From the NCBI RefSeq assembly GCF_000025285.1, contig NC_013741.1, forward strand, positions 62,001 to 126,000: a stretch of DNA of 64,000 bases, written 5' to 3'. Within the stretch, counting starts at the first letter, position 1. Every line of letters starts with the position of its first letter. Below the pieces are notes generated by a model. It searched no databases, had not been told where the DNA came from, and was given only the letters and a program-made list of their open reading frames with translations. The position numbers and the translations under genes are program-made. The stretch is from Archaeoglobus profundus DSM 5631. GTDB lineage: Archaea; Halobacteriota; Archaeoglobi; Archaeoglobales; Archaeoglobaceae. Positions 1-9,306 of the stretch are shown one piece after another.

Positions 1-1
1 A

Positions 2-817
2 GTAGTTAAGATAAGTTACGAAGGATACGTTCTGGAGAGAAAGCGTTTCAAGTTTGAAGATGTCTTCAAGCCAGCCGAGATTGAAATTGAAGAAGCTAAA
101 GAGAGAATTTTAAGATTGCTCGAAAGCTATCGGAGTAAGATAAAGAATGGCTGTATAGCGTTTTCTGGCGGAGTAGATTCGTCACTTTTGGCAGGTCTTT
201 ACGATCTTCCACTTGTAACTGTTACAGCATCGAAGGAAGAAAAGGAGTGGGTAAAGGAGTGCGCGAGGAAGCTCGGCAGGGAGATAGAGATTTACGAGTT
301 CGATGAAAATGTCGTTAAAGAGGTTCTACCCGATGTTATGAAAGCTATAGAGATGCAGGATAAGTTGCAGTTATCTATAGCTGTTCCGGTTTACCTCTGC
401 ATGAGATTTGCAAAGTCCTTGGGATTTAGCGAGATCGTTTTTGGGCAGGGAGCAGATGAGCTTTTCGGGGGATACAAGCGGTATGAGAGTATGGATTACA
501 GAGATCTCGAGTTCGAGTTAAGGAAGGATTTAATGGAGATTGGAGAGAAGAACCTTGTGAGGGACAACAAAATAGCCTACACGAACGAGATAAAATTACA
601 TACGCCATATCTCCAATGGGATTTGATAAGGATCGCCATGTCCATTCCAGTCGAGCTTAAGATAAAGAGGAATGGTGAGGTAATTAGAAAGCTCATATTG
701 AGAGAAGTAGCAAAGGAGGTAATTCCAGAGGAGATGGCATACAGAGATAAGAAGGCGATACAGTATTCAACTAAAACTGCAAAGATGCTAAAAAAGGTAT
801 TGAGAGATTTGCAGTAA
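2..817 (+). CDS. Asparagine synthase-related PP-loop protein, 5' end outside window
   Basis: The reading frame is open from the first complete codon, so the true start lies left of the window. The visible part contains the ATP-binding PP-loop SGGVDSS about 55 codons in, and the GQGADELFGGY motif of the asparagine synthetase synthase domain. That domain adenylates the aspartate side chain and transfers ammonia. No glutaminase domain is visible; it may lie upstream or be absent, since archaea also have short proteins with only the synthase domain. The start codon TTG at 116 is only an internal candidate. Family is clear, exact substrate is not. Confidence 0.8.
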   Translation, partial: VVKISYEGYVLERKRFKFEDVFKPAEIEIEEAKERILRLLESYRSKIKNGCIAFSGGVDSSLLAGLYDLPLVTVTASKEEKEWVKECARKLGREIEIYEFDENVVKEVLPDVMKAIEMQDKLQLSIAVPVYLCMRFAKSLGFSEIVFGQGADELFGGYKRYESMDYRDLEFELRKDLMEIGEKNLVRDNKIAYTNEIKLHTPYLQWDLIRIAMSIPVELKIKRNGEVIRKLILREVAKEVIPEEMAYRDKKAIQYSTKTAKMLKKVLRDLQ

Positions 818-888
818 GCAATACTGGGAAGTAGATCTATGGTTGGACGATTAAATCTTTATTGCGCCTGATTTTTAGATGGATAGCC

Positions 889-1275
889 ATGATCAAGATT
901 AACTGTACAGTTGGAGGAAAGTTTTGCGGTAAATGCTGTCACGATACGGAGATGCCACTGACTGAAGAAGATATTGAAAGGATAGAGTCCATTGGATATA
1001 ACAGGAGAGATTTCACCATAAAAATTGACGGCATCTACAGGTTGAGAAATGTGAACGGAAAGTGCTTCTTTCTCGACGAGAACAACAGATGCAAAATATA
1101 CGAACACCGTCCTTTAGGCTGTAGGATCTATCCGTTAGTTCTTGATTTGGATAGAGGAGTCGTAGTTGTTGACAAGTTATGCCCAAAAGGGGATGAAGTT
1201 AGCGAGGAGAACATTAGGAGGGCTGAACCAATTCTCAGAGAGCTTGTAAGAAAGATCTATGGTCTAAAAGTTTAG
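889..1275 (+). CDS. YkgJ-type cysteine-cluster protein
   Basis: The protein begins with Cys6, Cys13, Cys16 and Cys17 (NCTVGGKFCGKCC) and later has GKCFFLDENNRCKIY and RPLGCRIYP. This is the spacing of the YkgJ / CxxCxxCC family, thought to chelate zinc or an iron-sulfur cluster; its function is unknown. I chose ATG 889 because a TATA-like ttaaatcttt (851-860) sits at the distance expected for a leaderless transcript. A TTG at 862 would add nine residues. The 3' end overlaps the convergent taw3 by about 40 nt. Confidence 0.8.
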   Translation: MIKINCTVGGKFCGKCCHDTEMPLTEEDIERIESIGYNRRDFTIKIDGIYRLRNVNGKCFFLDENNRCKIYEHRPLGCRIYPLVLDLDRGVVVVDKLCPKGDEVSEENIRRAEPILRELVRKIYGLKV

Positions 1276-1819
1276 CCTTAAAGCGTTCGAGCTTTTCCTT
1301 ACCCCTTAAGAGTTTCTCGTTTGCAAAATCCGCTAAAAGCCTAATGTATTCTTCGCTTACAACAATTCTACCGTCAACAGCCAGAGGAGCTTCAAGCCTT
1401 TCGAAGGAAGTTATCTCGACAACAAGTCTGGTGAGCGAAATTAATCCGCACCTCCTAAAGCCAGAATCATTCGCAATCTTCATCAAAGCCTTAGCACACT
1501 CCAAGTCTCTACATGCTACATGTATAATCGGTGGATCTGAGATTAGCCAAGCTGTTCTAATCGATCCCTCGAGTGCCTTCACAATCTCTTTCCAATCAAT
1601 GGGTTGGTGCCACTTATCCAAAAACTTAGCGTTTAATTTATCCCCTATCTTCGGCACGTCTAAGACCACTATCCTACCGGAACAGCTCGACGTAGTTACA
1701 AAGCAGTCCAATGAGTTGATCAAATCCAGTAAGGGGATTATGTCTTCATCAACTTCCTTCCTCTCCTTAGCCTTCTCAAGCCTCTCAAGTTTTGATCTCT
1801 TGAACTCATTCCAATTCAC
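1235..1819 (-). CDS. taw3: tRNA wybutosine-synthesizing protein 3 homolog (Taw3)
   Basis: This 194-residue protein has the TYW3 signature TTSSCSGRIVVLD near residues 40-54 and a C-terminal half rich in charged helix, as in archaeal Taw3. The family performs the SAM-dependent N4-methylation step in wyosine-derivative synthesis at G37 of tRNA-Phe. It starts at an ATG about 60 nt upstream of the divergent alaS, so the two may share a promoter region. Length matches archaeal homologs. The assignment rests on the motif and overall pattern. Confidence 0.85.
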   Translation of the reverse strand: MNWNEFKRSKLERLEKAKERKEVDEDIIPLLDLINSLDCFVTTSSCSGRIVVLDVPKIGDKLNAKFLDKWHQPIDWKEIVKALEGSIRTAWLISDPPIIHVACRDLECAKALMKIANDSGFRRCGLISLTRLVVEITSFERLEAPLAVDGRIVVSEEYIRLLADFANEKLLRGKEKLERFKAKLLDHRSFLQAL

Positions 1820-1879
1820 ACAGCGATCTCAATATCCACTTATAAAAATCCTGCCGACGAGACACGAAAAGTTCAAAAG

Positions 1880-4609
1880 TTGGCGGACTTTCAAAAACTT
1901 ATGCCCAACGCTCTTGAGAAAGAGTATCTCGACATAACTTTCCTCAAGGAGAACGGCTTTATCAGAAAGAAGTGCCCGAAGTGTGGAAAGTACTTCTGGA
2001 CTGTCGATGAGAGTAGGGAGATTTGCGGTGATCCGCCCTGTGACAGCTACAAGTTCATTGGAAATCCCATCTTCAAGAAGGAATTTGATTTGAAAGAGAT
2101 GAGAGAATATTATCTAAGGTTTTTTGAGGAAAGAGGACATACGAGAATAGATCGTTATCCGGTGGTTGCTAGATGGAGGGATGACATCTATCTAACAATT
2201 GCATCAATTGCGGACTTTCAACCTTTCGTCACTTCAGGAGTAGCTCCACCTCCAGCAAATCCACTGACAATTTCACAACCCTGTATAAGAATGGATGATT
2301 TGGATTCGATAGGAAAAACTGGCAGACATCTCTCCCTCTTCGAAATGATGGCTCATCATGCCTTCAACTACCCCAATCAGCATATATACTGGAAAAATGA
2401 GACCGTCCAATACTGCACGGAACTTTTGCAGAGCTTGGGAGTGAAGCTCGAGGATATAGTTTACAAGGAGGAGCCATGGGCTGGCGGTGGAAACGCTGGT
2501 CCTTGCCTAGAAGCTATAGTTGGTGGAATTGAGCTTGCTACATTAGTCTTCATGAATTTAGTTGAGGATCCAAACGGGGACATTGTTGTAAAGGGTTCGA
2601 GATACAGGAAGATGGAGAATTACATAGTCGATACGGGTTACGGGTTGGAGAGATTTGTTTGGGCAAGTAAGGGGACTCCTACAGTTTACGATGCGGTATT
2701 TCCGGAGGTTGTAGAATTCATTCTCAAGAACAGCGATGTTGAAAAGCCAGATGAGAGGATAGTTGCCGAAAGCTCGAAATTGGCTGGAATAATGGGTGAG
2801 TTGAGTGGTGAAAAACTTTTGGAGTTTAGAAAGAATTTATCAAATAGGCTTGGCGTGAGTTTGGAGGAGCTTGAGAGAGTTTTGATTCCAATGGAGATGG
2901 TTTATGCATTGGCAGATCATACTCGTGCAATTCTCTTCATGCTTGGAGACGGTTTGGTTCCTTCGAACGCCGGTGCTGGTTACTTGGCGAGGTTGATGAT
3001 AAGGAGAAGTTTGAGGCTTGCTGAAGAGATAGGGTTTAGCTTAAGCATCTTCGATTTGGTCGAGTTGCACAGGAAGATTTTGAAGGAATTTGAATTTGAA
3101 GTTCCACTCGAAACTATTCAAGAGATGCTCGAAATTGAAGAGAAGAAGTATAAGCTGACCATACAGAGAGGAATCAGTTTGGTTGAAAGAAAGATTCTGA
3201 GAAAGGGTAGAGTAGATAAAGAGGATTTGATAGAGTTCTACGACTCTCACGGAATTCCACCTGAGATTGTTGTAAGAATTGCGAAGGAGAGAGGCGTTGA
3301 GGTTGAGATGCCCAAGGACTTCTATGCCGAATTGGCGAGCAGGCACATGAAGGCCGAAAAGAAAGTTGAGGAGAAAAAGCTCAAGGGATCTTATCCGAAA
3401 ACAGAAAAGCTCTACTATGACAACCCGAAGCTCTTCGAGTTTACGGCTAAAGTTATAGGAGTTGAAGGGGACAAAGTTATACTCGACAGAACCGCCTTCT
3501 ACCCAGAGTCTGGTGGTCAGGCTAGCGATACGGGTTATTTCGAGGTTGATGGTAAGAGGATTAAGGTTTTGGATGTTCAGGAGGAGGATGGGGTAGTTTA
3601 TCACGTCGTTGAGGGTGAGCTTAAGGTTGGAGATGTTGTTAGAGGTGTGATTGATGCTGATAGAAGGCTCAGGCATATGAGACACCACTCAGCGACACAT
3701 CTACTCCTCTATTCTCTCAGAAAACTCTACGGAAACCACGTCTGGCAGGCTGGTGCAAGAAAGGAGAGAGGGAAAGCAAGATTGGATGTAACTCATTACA
3801 AGAAGCCAAGTGATGAGGAGATTGCCGAGATAGAGAAACTAGTCAATGCTGAGATTATGGCAAACAAGCCAGTCACTTGGGAATGGATGGACAGGATTGA
3901 GGCTGAGAGAAGGTACGGCTTCAGGCTCTATCAGGGTGGAGTTCCTCCGGGGAGAGTTATAAGGGTTGTAAGAGTCGGAGATGATGTTCAGGCTTGTGGT
4001 GGAACTCATTGTAATTCGACTGGCGAGATAGGATTCTTCAAGATAGTCAGGGTTGAGTCTATACAGGATGGAGTGATAAGGTTTGAATTTACAGCTGGGG
4101 AGAGTGCTTTGGAGTATGTGCAAGAGATTGAAAGGATTCTAAAGGATGCAAGTACGATCCTAAGAGTCGAACCTTCAAAACTTCCGAAGACTGTGGAGAG
4201 GTTCTTCGAAGAGTGGAAGGAGAGGGGTAAGAAGATTGAAAGGCTAAAGAGAGAGATCGCTAAGGTTAAAGCGGAAAAACTGCTTGAGAACGCTGAAGAG
4301 TTCGATTCCATTAAGGTCGTTTGCGATGTTATGGATGCAAGCATGGATGAAATGGTGAAGATTGCTGAGGAGCTTGTCAAGGCTAAGGCTGTTGGTGTGC
4401 TTATGAACACTGAAGGCAAGGTAAAGGTTGTAACCTTCAGCGGAATAGATGTTGACGCGAGAGAACTCATGAAGGAGATTGGTAAGAGGATTAAGGGTGG
4501 TGGAGGAGGTAGGAAGGAAATTGCACAGGGTGCTGGGCAGATAGCTCTGAATAAAGATGAGTTAATGACTATTGTATTCGAATTCTTGTCAAGAAATCTT
4601 AAAGCTTAA
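1880..4609 (+). CDS. alaS: Alanyl-tRNA synthetase, archaeal type
   Basis: This 909-residue enzyme charges tRNA-Ala. The N-terminus has the archaeal extension with CPKCGKYFWTVD and GDPPC (roughly residues 34-52), followed by the class II catalytic domain, the editing domain with HHSATHLLLY and CGGTHC, and a C-terminal DHHA1-like GGGGGRKEIAQGAGQ. Editing and aminoacylation residues all appear intact. The TTG at 1880 fits the length of relatives; ATG at 1901 is the alternative and would remove seven residues. It is followed by about 100 nt with a T-rich stretch (tttttataattt) near the stop that may serve as terminator. Confidence 0.97.
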   Translation: MADFQKLMPNALEKEYLDITFLKENGFIRKKCPKCGKYFWTVDESREICGDPPCDSYKFIGNPIFKKEFDLKEMREYYLRFFEERGHTRIDRYPVVARWRDDIYLTIASIADFQPFVTSGVAPPPANPLTISQPCIRMDDLDSIGKTGRHLSLFEMMAHHAFNYPNQHIYWKNETVQYCTELLQSLGVKLEDIVYKEEPWAGGGNAGPCLEAIVGGIELATLVFMNLVEDPNGDIVVKGSRYRKMENYIVDTGYGLERFVWASKGTPTVYDAVFPEVVEFILKNSDVEKPDERIVAESSKLAGIMGELSGEKLLEFRKNLSNRLGVSLEELERVLIPMEMVYALADHTRAILFMLGDGLVPSNAGAGYLARLMIRRSLRLAEEIGFSLSIFDLVELHRKILKEFEFEVPLETIQEMLEIEEKKYKLTIQRGISLVERKILRKGRVDKEDLIEFYDSHGIPPEIVVRIAKERGVEVEMPKDFYAELASRHMKAEKKVEEKKLKGSYPKTEKLYYDNPKLFEFTAKVIGVEGDKVILDRTAFYPESGGQASDTGYFEVDGKRIKVLDVQEEDGVVYHVVEGELKVGDVVRGVIDADRRLRHMRHHSATHLLLYSLRKLYGNHVWQAGARKERGKARLDVTHYKKPSDEEIAEIEKLVNAEIMANKPVTWEWMDRIEAERRYGFRLYQGGVPPGRVIRVVRVGDDVQACGGTHCNSTGEIGFFKIVRVESIQDGVIRFEFTAGESALEYVQEIERILKDASTILRVEPSKLPKTVERFFEEWKERGKKIERLKREIAKVKAEKLLENAEEFDSIKVVCDVMDASMDEMVKIAEELVKAKAVGVLMNTEGKVKVVTFSGIDVDARELMKEIGKRIKGGGGGRKEIAQGAGQIALNKDELMTIVFEFLSRNLKA

Positions 4610-4708
4610 TATATCTTAGGATTTTTATAATTTCATTTTAGGCAAGACGATTATACTCTGAACAGACTCGCCCGAAAACGATAAGTCCTATTTAGATAAA
4701 TAGCACTC

Positions 4709-5113
4709 ATGCCCAAAAGACTTGTAACCGTCGACTTGGAGAAGTGCGTTGGCTGTGGTCTTTGCGTTTTGGCATGCTCAAGAAAGTTTGGCTACGCAGG
4801 AAACGATTATTCGGGCATCTTAAGCGTGAGTTTGAGCGGCTTTGAGAGAGGTGCCACAGTGATATTTTGCAGAGGATGTGAAGACCCTCCATGCGTTCAG
4901 GTATGTCCAACTGGAGCTTTGAGAAAGAGGAAGGGCGGAGGTGTTATCTACAAGGAAGACCTATGTATAGGTTGCAAAAATTGCGTTCAGGCTTGCACCA
5001 TAGGAGCGATATTTGAAAGAAGGGATGGAAAAATAGCAGTTTGCGTTCACTGCGGTTACTGTGTTAACTTCTGTCCTCACGGCGTTTTAGCTTTAAAGGA
5101 GGTGAAAGCTTGA
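4709..5113 (+). CDS. Four-cluster polyferredoxin, AOR electron-transfer partner
   Basis: The 134-residue protein has four cysteine sets: CVGCGLCVLAC, CRGCEDPPCVQVC, CIGCKNCVQAC and CVHCGYCVNFC, enough for four [4Fe-4S] clusters. It belongs to the DMSO reductase beta-like or HycB-like ferredoxins that pass electrons from molybdo- and tungsto-enzymes. Its stop codon overlaps the start of the following aldehyde oxidoreductase gene by 4 nt, so the two are almost certainly translated together and the proteins probably form a complex. A TATA-like tatttaga precedes the ATG. Confidence 0.92.
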   Translation: MPKRLVTVDLEKCVGCGLCVLACSRKFGYAGNDYSGILSVSLSGFERGATVIFCRGCEDPPCVQVCPTGALRKRKGGGVIYKEDLCIGCKNCVQACTIGAIFERRDGKIAVCVHCGYCVNFCPHGVLALKEVKA

Positions 5114-6828
5114 GGATTTTGAAGATAAACTTGAGTGAATACAGCTACGAGATTGAAGAGAGGGACGATTTTGAAGAATGGATAGGCGGGACAGCTCTAG
5201 CCGTTAAGCTTTTGAAAGAGGAAATAGATCCTAAAGCTGATCCTTTAAGCGAAGACAACATAATAGTTTTCGCTATAGGCCCATTTACTCCAGCCTATCC
5301 CTTAGCTTCAAAGACTGTTGCCATGTTCAAGAGTCCTCTCACCGGCAATTTAGGAGAGAGTCACGCTGGTGGCAGAACTGCTATGGCAATTGCAAACGCT
5401 GGATACAGGGCTATAGTGATAAAAGGAAGGAGTCACAAACCGATCTATGTTGTTGTGGATAATGACAAGGTTTACTTCAGGGATGCGAGGGTAATATGGG
5501 GTATAGCCGATTCACTCGTTGTGGGAAGGATAATTGCAGAGAGAGAAAGAGGAAGGGGAATGAGGACTGTGATGAGAATAGGAGGAGCTGGAGTAAAGCT
5601 TGTCAGATATGCATGCGTAACAACCGAAACTTACAGACACTTCGGAAGGTTGGGATTGGGAGCAGTTTTCGGTAGCAAGAATCTGAGAGCCTTGGTTGTA
5701 ATAGGAAGGGGAGCTTTCAAGGTTAAGGACATGAAAATGTACAAGGAGGTTTACAAGGAGATATTCGATTTGGCTTTGAAGTCTGATGCGATGAAGAAGT
5801 ACCACCTTATAGGAACTCCAGTCAACGTAAAGCCCCTGAACGAAATAAGAGCTTTACCGACGAGAAATCTGACAGCAACAAAGTTTGAAAAGGCTGATGA
5901 GATAAGCGGTGAAGCTTTTGCAGAGTACAACTTGGGAAGACGTATAGCATGCGCTCACTGCCCAATTGCATGCGTTCACATAGCAACTTTAAGATTGCCA
6001 TACGAGAACGAGCCCTACTTCTACCGAACTATAATGATCTCCTACGACTATGAACTAATCTACTCCTTGGGTTCTATGCTGGGAGTGGGGAGTAGAGAGG
6101 GAGTGCTTAGGCTAATTCACAAGGTTGAGAGCTTAGGCTTGGATGCTATGAGTACAGGAGTCTGCTTAGCTTGGGCTACAGAAGCTTTGCAGAAAGGATT
6201 AATCAGTGAAAATGAAACACTCGTAAAGCTTGAGTTTGGCAACGTTGAGAACTACTTACAGGCTATAGAATACCTCTATCAGCAACCTAATGACTTCTAT
6301 AGAGTTTTGGCTGAAGGAGTTGAAAGAGCTTCAGATGTTTATGGTGGAAAAGAATTCGCTTTAGCTTTTGGAGGAAACGAGATGCCCGGTTACCATGCAG
6401 GTTACGCTACTCACATAGGATATCTGATAGGATTGAGACACTCCCACTTGGACAATGCAGGCTATGCATTAGATCAGAAAAGTCATGAGTATCCATCTCC
6501 AGAGGAACTCGTTGATAAACTTGTTATGGAGGAGTGCTGGAGACAGGTTTTGTCGAGCTTGGTCGTATGCTTCTTTGCAAGGGGAGTTTACAAGCCAGAG
6601 ATAGTCAGCAAGGCTTTCAAGCCTTTAGGTTACGAGATAAGTGAGGACGAGCTTGAAAAGTACGGTGAAGATACTTACAGGGAAAAGCTAAAGATAAAGG
6701 TTGAAATGGGATTCAAGAAGCCAAGAATTCCTGAGAGAATATTTGAAACGGAATGTACTCATGGGAAGCTTGAAAGAGATTACATTGAGAAGGCCTTGGA
6801 TTACTGGTGGAAGAAGTACGTATCTTAA
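5110..6828 (+). CDS. Aldehyde:ferredoxin oxidoreductase family tungstoenzyme
   Basis: This 572-residue protein matches the AOR family throughout: an N-terminal pterin-binding region with GESHAGGRTAMAIANAG, the iron-sulfur cysteines CAHCPIACVH (about residues 279-287), the middle motif LDAMSTGVCLAWATE, and GLRHSHLDNAGY toward the C-terminus. These enzymes oxidise aldehydes to acids, using a tungsten bis-pterin and a [4Fe-4S] cluster. The upstream polyferredoxin gene suggests a two-subunit form like those with a YdhY- or HycB-type partner. Start is TTG 5110, coupled to the ferredoxin stop. The substrate cannot be read from sequence. Confidence 0.92.
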   Translation: MRILKINLSEYSYEIEERDDFEEWIGGTALAVKLLKEEIDPKADPLSEDNIIVFAIGPFTPAYPLASKTVAMFKSPLTGNLGESHAGGRTAMAIANAGYRAIVIKGRSHKPIYVVVDNDKVYFRDARVIWGIADSLVVGRIIAERERGRGMRTVMRIGGAGVKLVRYACVTTETYRHFGRLGLGAVFGSKNLRALVVIGRGAFKVKDMKMYKEVYKEIFDLALKSDAMKKYHLIGTPVNVKPLNEIRALPTRNLTATKFEKADEISGEAFAEYNLGRRIACAHCPIACVHIATLRLPYENEPYFYRTIMISYDYELIYSLGSMLGVGSREGVLRLIHKVESLGLDAMSTGVCLAWATEALQKGLISENETLVKLEFGNVENYLQAIEYLYQQPNDFYRVLAEGVERASDVYGGKEFALAFGGNEMPGYHAGYATHIGYLIGLRHSHLDNAGYALDQKSHEYPSPEELVDKLVMEECWRQVLSSLVVCFFARGVYKPEIVSKAFKPLGYEISEDELEKYGEDTYREKLKIKVEMGFKKPRIPERIFETECTHGKLERDYIEKALDYWWKKYVS

Positions 6829-7799
6829 AGATGATCTGCTATGCTCCTCACATTTTCTTGAGTTAACTTTAACCCATACCTCTCAAGGAACCTGAAATAC
6901 TTCGCACTTAAATCGCAAACGAATTTGTAGCTGTCGAACGATCTGTAAACTATCTTCCAGTCAAATCTTATGAGTTTAGCAATATCCTTGGCAACATCTT
7001 CTCCAACTTCGTCTATCGAATCCTTTATGCAATTCTTGAGTTCAACAAGTTCTTTCCTTCTCTCTCTGAAAAACTCGACATTGGAGGCCATCGAACAGCA
7101 CGGATAATCCCCTACAACATCTTTAAAATGCAAAACCCTCTCAAAATTTTGGAGATAAGGCTCCCAAACAGCTATTGCATCAAACTCGCATGATTTGAAA
7201 GAATTTAAGGCAACATCTATCGAATCGAAATATCTGAAGGTTAGGTTGTGTATATCGTAGCCTAGAGTTTCCAAAACCAGCTTTAGATTTGATTCCATGG
7301 CTGAAAATTCCGATGTTGCAAAAACCTTGCAATCTCTTAAATCTCCTTTGTAAGCTATACCACTACCGTTCAAAGCTACAACAGCGTGAATTCTCATTGA
7401 TTTCAGTAGCAATGCGAAAACGGTTTGAGTTATGAAGGGTGAGAATCCAACATCTATTCTACCGCTTGCAATCTCCTTTGTGAGTTCCAAAGCCGAATCA
7501 AAGACCTTAATATGGTATCTTACACCTAACTTCTTAAGTCCGAGTATAACGTGAGGATACTCAGAAGCTCTTAAAATACCGACCCTCAAAATCTTGCATG
7601 GCTTGGGGGAGCTTTCGAAATACCAAACCCTATACGATTTTCCAGCTACTCTCTCGCGAACTATCAATCCCTCACTTTCGAGCTTTCTCAAAATCTCGCT
7701 CACTGTAGATTTGGCCAAACCCAATTCATTTACTATTTCGCTCTGAAGAGCGCTACCTTTCCTCTTCAAAAACTCGAGTATTCTTTTCTCAGCATCCAC
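6825..7799 (-). CDS. Winged-helix regulator fused to NMT1/SsuA-like ligand-binding domain
   Basis: Residues 1-60 form a winged helix (LAKSTVSEILRKLESEGLIV, then a wing to VWYFES). Residues from about 70 onward look like a periplasmic-binding-protein fold of the NMT1/SsuA class: RVGILRASEYPHVILGLKKLG, then ASGRIDVGFSPFITQTVF and FDAIAVWEPYLQNFERV. There is no signal peptide, so the domain should act in the cytoplasm as a ligand sensor; this is inference. The gene is divergent from the symporter pair across 49 nt and converges on the AOR gene with 4 nt overlap, so the symporter is the obvious target. The ligand is unknown. Confidence 0.75.
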   Translation of the reverse strand: MDAEKRILEFLKRKGSALQSEIVNELGLAKSTVSEILRKLESEGLIVRERVAGKSYRVWYFESSPKPCKILRVGILRASEYPHVILGLKKLGVRYHIKVFDSALELTKEIASGRIDVGFSPFITQTVFALLLKSMRIHAVVALNGSGIAYKGDLRDCKVFATSEFSAMESNLKLVLETLGYDIHNLTFRYFDSIDVALNSFKSCEFDAIAVWEPYLQNFERVLHFKDVVGDYPCCSMASNVEFFRERRKELVELKNCIKDSIDEVGEDVAKDIAKLIRFDWKIVYRSFDSYKFVCDLSAKYFRFLERYGLKLTQENVRSIADHL

Positions 7800-7816
7800 G
7801 GTGTTAATGCAAAATG

Positions 7817-7826
7817 CTTATATATC
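7817..7826 (+). promoter_or_regulatory. TATA-like box of the small protein/symporter transcript
   Basis: The AT-rich cttatatatc is centred about 27 nt before the ATG codons at 7849 and 7852, the archaeal spacing for a leaderless transcript. The divergent gap to the fusion regulator is only 49 nt, so a protein bound here would affect both directions. Confidence 0.55.
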
Positions 7827-7848
7827 AACCTTACCGAACATGTGTTCG

Positions 7849-7980
7849 ATGATGGTTGATATAGCTGTAATAATCTGCATGCTCATACCCTTCGCCTTTC
7901 ACTCCATCTACGCCTACTTCTACTGGATAGCCCTTACAGGACTTTATCTTGCCTATAAAGCTTGGAGGTGGAAAGTATGA
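7849..7980 (+). CDS. Small membrane protein preceding the symporter (43 aa)
   Basis: ATG 7849 opens a 43-codon frame: a short N-terminus, a hydrophobic stretch (VIICMLIPFAFHSIYAYFYW), a second short hydrophobic run and a basic end (YKAWRWKV). Its TGA overlaps the symporter ATG by 4 nt, and GGAGGTG inside its end serves the symporter. Small two-helix proteins of the DUF3311 kind often precede sodium:solute symporter genes, so this may be an accessory subunit. The size, overlap and promoter position support it as a real gene; the family assignment is inference. Confidence 0.65.
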   Translation: MMVDIAVIICMLIPFAFHSIYAYFYWIALTGLYLAYKAWRWKV

Positions 7981-9305
7981 TGCTCTTGGCCGTAATTATT
8001 TATATGATTATTGGAACACTCATATCCCTCTATGCGAGAAGGGGAATTACAACTCAGGAAGATTATTTCTTGGCAAACAGAAGACTTGGAGGCATTATCT
8101 CCGCTTTAACGTATGCATCGACAACTTACTCAGCTTTCATGATGGTTGGACTTGTTGGATTGGCATATGCAACGGGAGTAGGTTCTGCCGGGTTTGAGTT
8201 GATGTATCTCGTTGGAACGTTGTTCCTCCTCAGCTACTACTCACCAAAGTTCTGGAAGTTGGGTAGAGAGAAGGGCTACGTCTCACCTTGTGAGGTATTT
8301 GAAGATAGGTACGGTAAATCCGTAGCTACGCTTTCAGCAATCTTAGCACTAATAGCTCTGATTCCTTACACTTCAATCCAGATAATTGGTTCAGCCTACC
8401 TACTTCAGATAGACTACACAGTCGCAACTTTAATCGTAGCTTTCGTCATAGCCTTCTGGGCCTTTTTGGGTGGAATGAGAAGCGTTGCAATAACAGATGC
8501 AATTCAGGGAATCTTTATGATATCCGTGGCAATCATCGCTGTAATCTGGACTGCCAAGAATATTGCTGTAGGAATTCCCGAATCCGCTTCATTTCCAAAC
8601 GAATTCTGGACTCCTCTTAGGTTTGCAAGTTTAACCGTTCCCTGGTTCTTCTTTGCACTGACAAATCCGCAGGTTTCGCAAAGGATGTTCGTTCCCAAGG
8701 ATGAGAAAGCTTTGAAGAACATGGTAATTCTTTTCGGAGCATTCGGACTTATATACACCGTTCTCGTTACGATCTTGGGTCTTTTCTTGAGAATGGGAAC
8801 AGAGATCGGAACTTTTCCATATGTGAGTTACAGAGACAAGGTTACACCGACTCTGCTGACTATGATGCCTGAACCCCTCGCTATAGCTGTTGCTCTGAGC
8901 ATAATAATGGCATCTGTCACAACTGCCAACTCCATCGTTCTGACACTTTCATCCATGATCCTGAGAGATGTAGTTGGCGAAAGGGAAAAAGTCGCTCTTG
9001 GTAGAATGTTTGTTGTAGCCTTAACCCTTGCTTTGATAATCTTTGCGATTCAAAAGCCCGGATACATAGTTGAACTGGCTGTGCTATCTTCAACTATACT
9101 TCTCTGCCAGTTACCGCTGATACTCGGTGTTTTCCACTTCAAGATCGGTGGCAAGATGACGGGCTTAGCGACGCTGATAGCTGGATTCACAACAGCTATT
9201 GTCCTCTCTCTGATGAAAGTTTCTTGGACGTCCATAGCTGTTTTCGTTGTTTCATTTGCCGTGTTTTTCCTGATAGGAGCGATCGAAAAGGCTAAGTCCT
9301 CTTGA
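7977..9305 (+). CDS. Sodium:solute symporter family protein
   Basis: This 442-residue membrane protein has about twelve hydrophobic segments and the SSS family pattern: an early [27 protein letters not shown], then [19 protein letters not shown] and [21 protein letters not shown]. The family couples sodium uptake to a solute such as an organic acid, pantothenate or amino acid; the substrate is not readable. Start ATG 7977 was chosen because GGAGGTG ends 6 nt before it and it overlaps the small upstream gene. It is likely controlled by the divergent fusion regulator. Confidence 0.9.
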   Translation: MMLLAVIIYMIIGTLISLYARRGITTQEDYFLANRRLGGIISALTYASTTYSAFMMVGLVGLAYATGVGSAGFELMYLVGTLFLLSYYSPKFWKLGREKGYVSPCEVFEDRYGKSVATLSAILALIALIPYTSIQIIGSAYLLQIDYTVATLIVAFVIAFWAFLGGMRSVAITDAIQGIFMISVAIIAVIWTAKNIAVGIPESASFPNEFWTPLRFASLTVPWFFFALTNPQVSQRMFVPKDEKALKNMVILFGAFGLIYTVLVTILGLFLRMGTEIGTFPYVSYRDKVTPTLLTMMPEPLAIAVALSIIMASVTTANSIVLTLSSMILRDVVGEREKVALGRMFVVALTLALIIFAIQKPGYIVELAVLSSTILLCQLPLILGVFHFKIGGKMTGLATLIAGFTTAIVLSLMKVSWTSIAVFVVSFAVFFLIGAIEKAKSS

Positions 9306-9306
9306 A

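Noticed and set aside
3041-3688. Long open frame on the minus strand inside alaS
   Set aside because: It is antisense to an intact alaS and has no recognisable domains or promoter.
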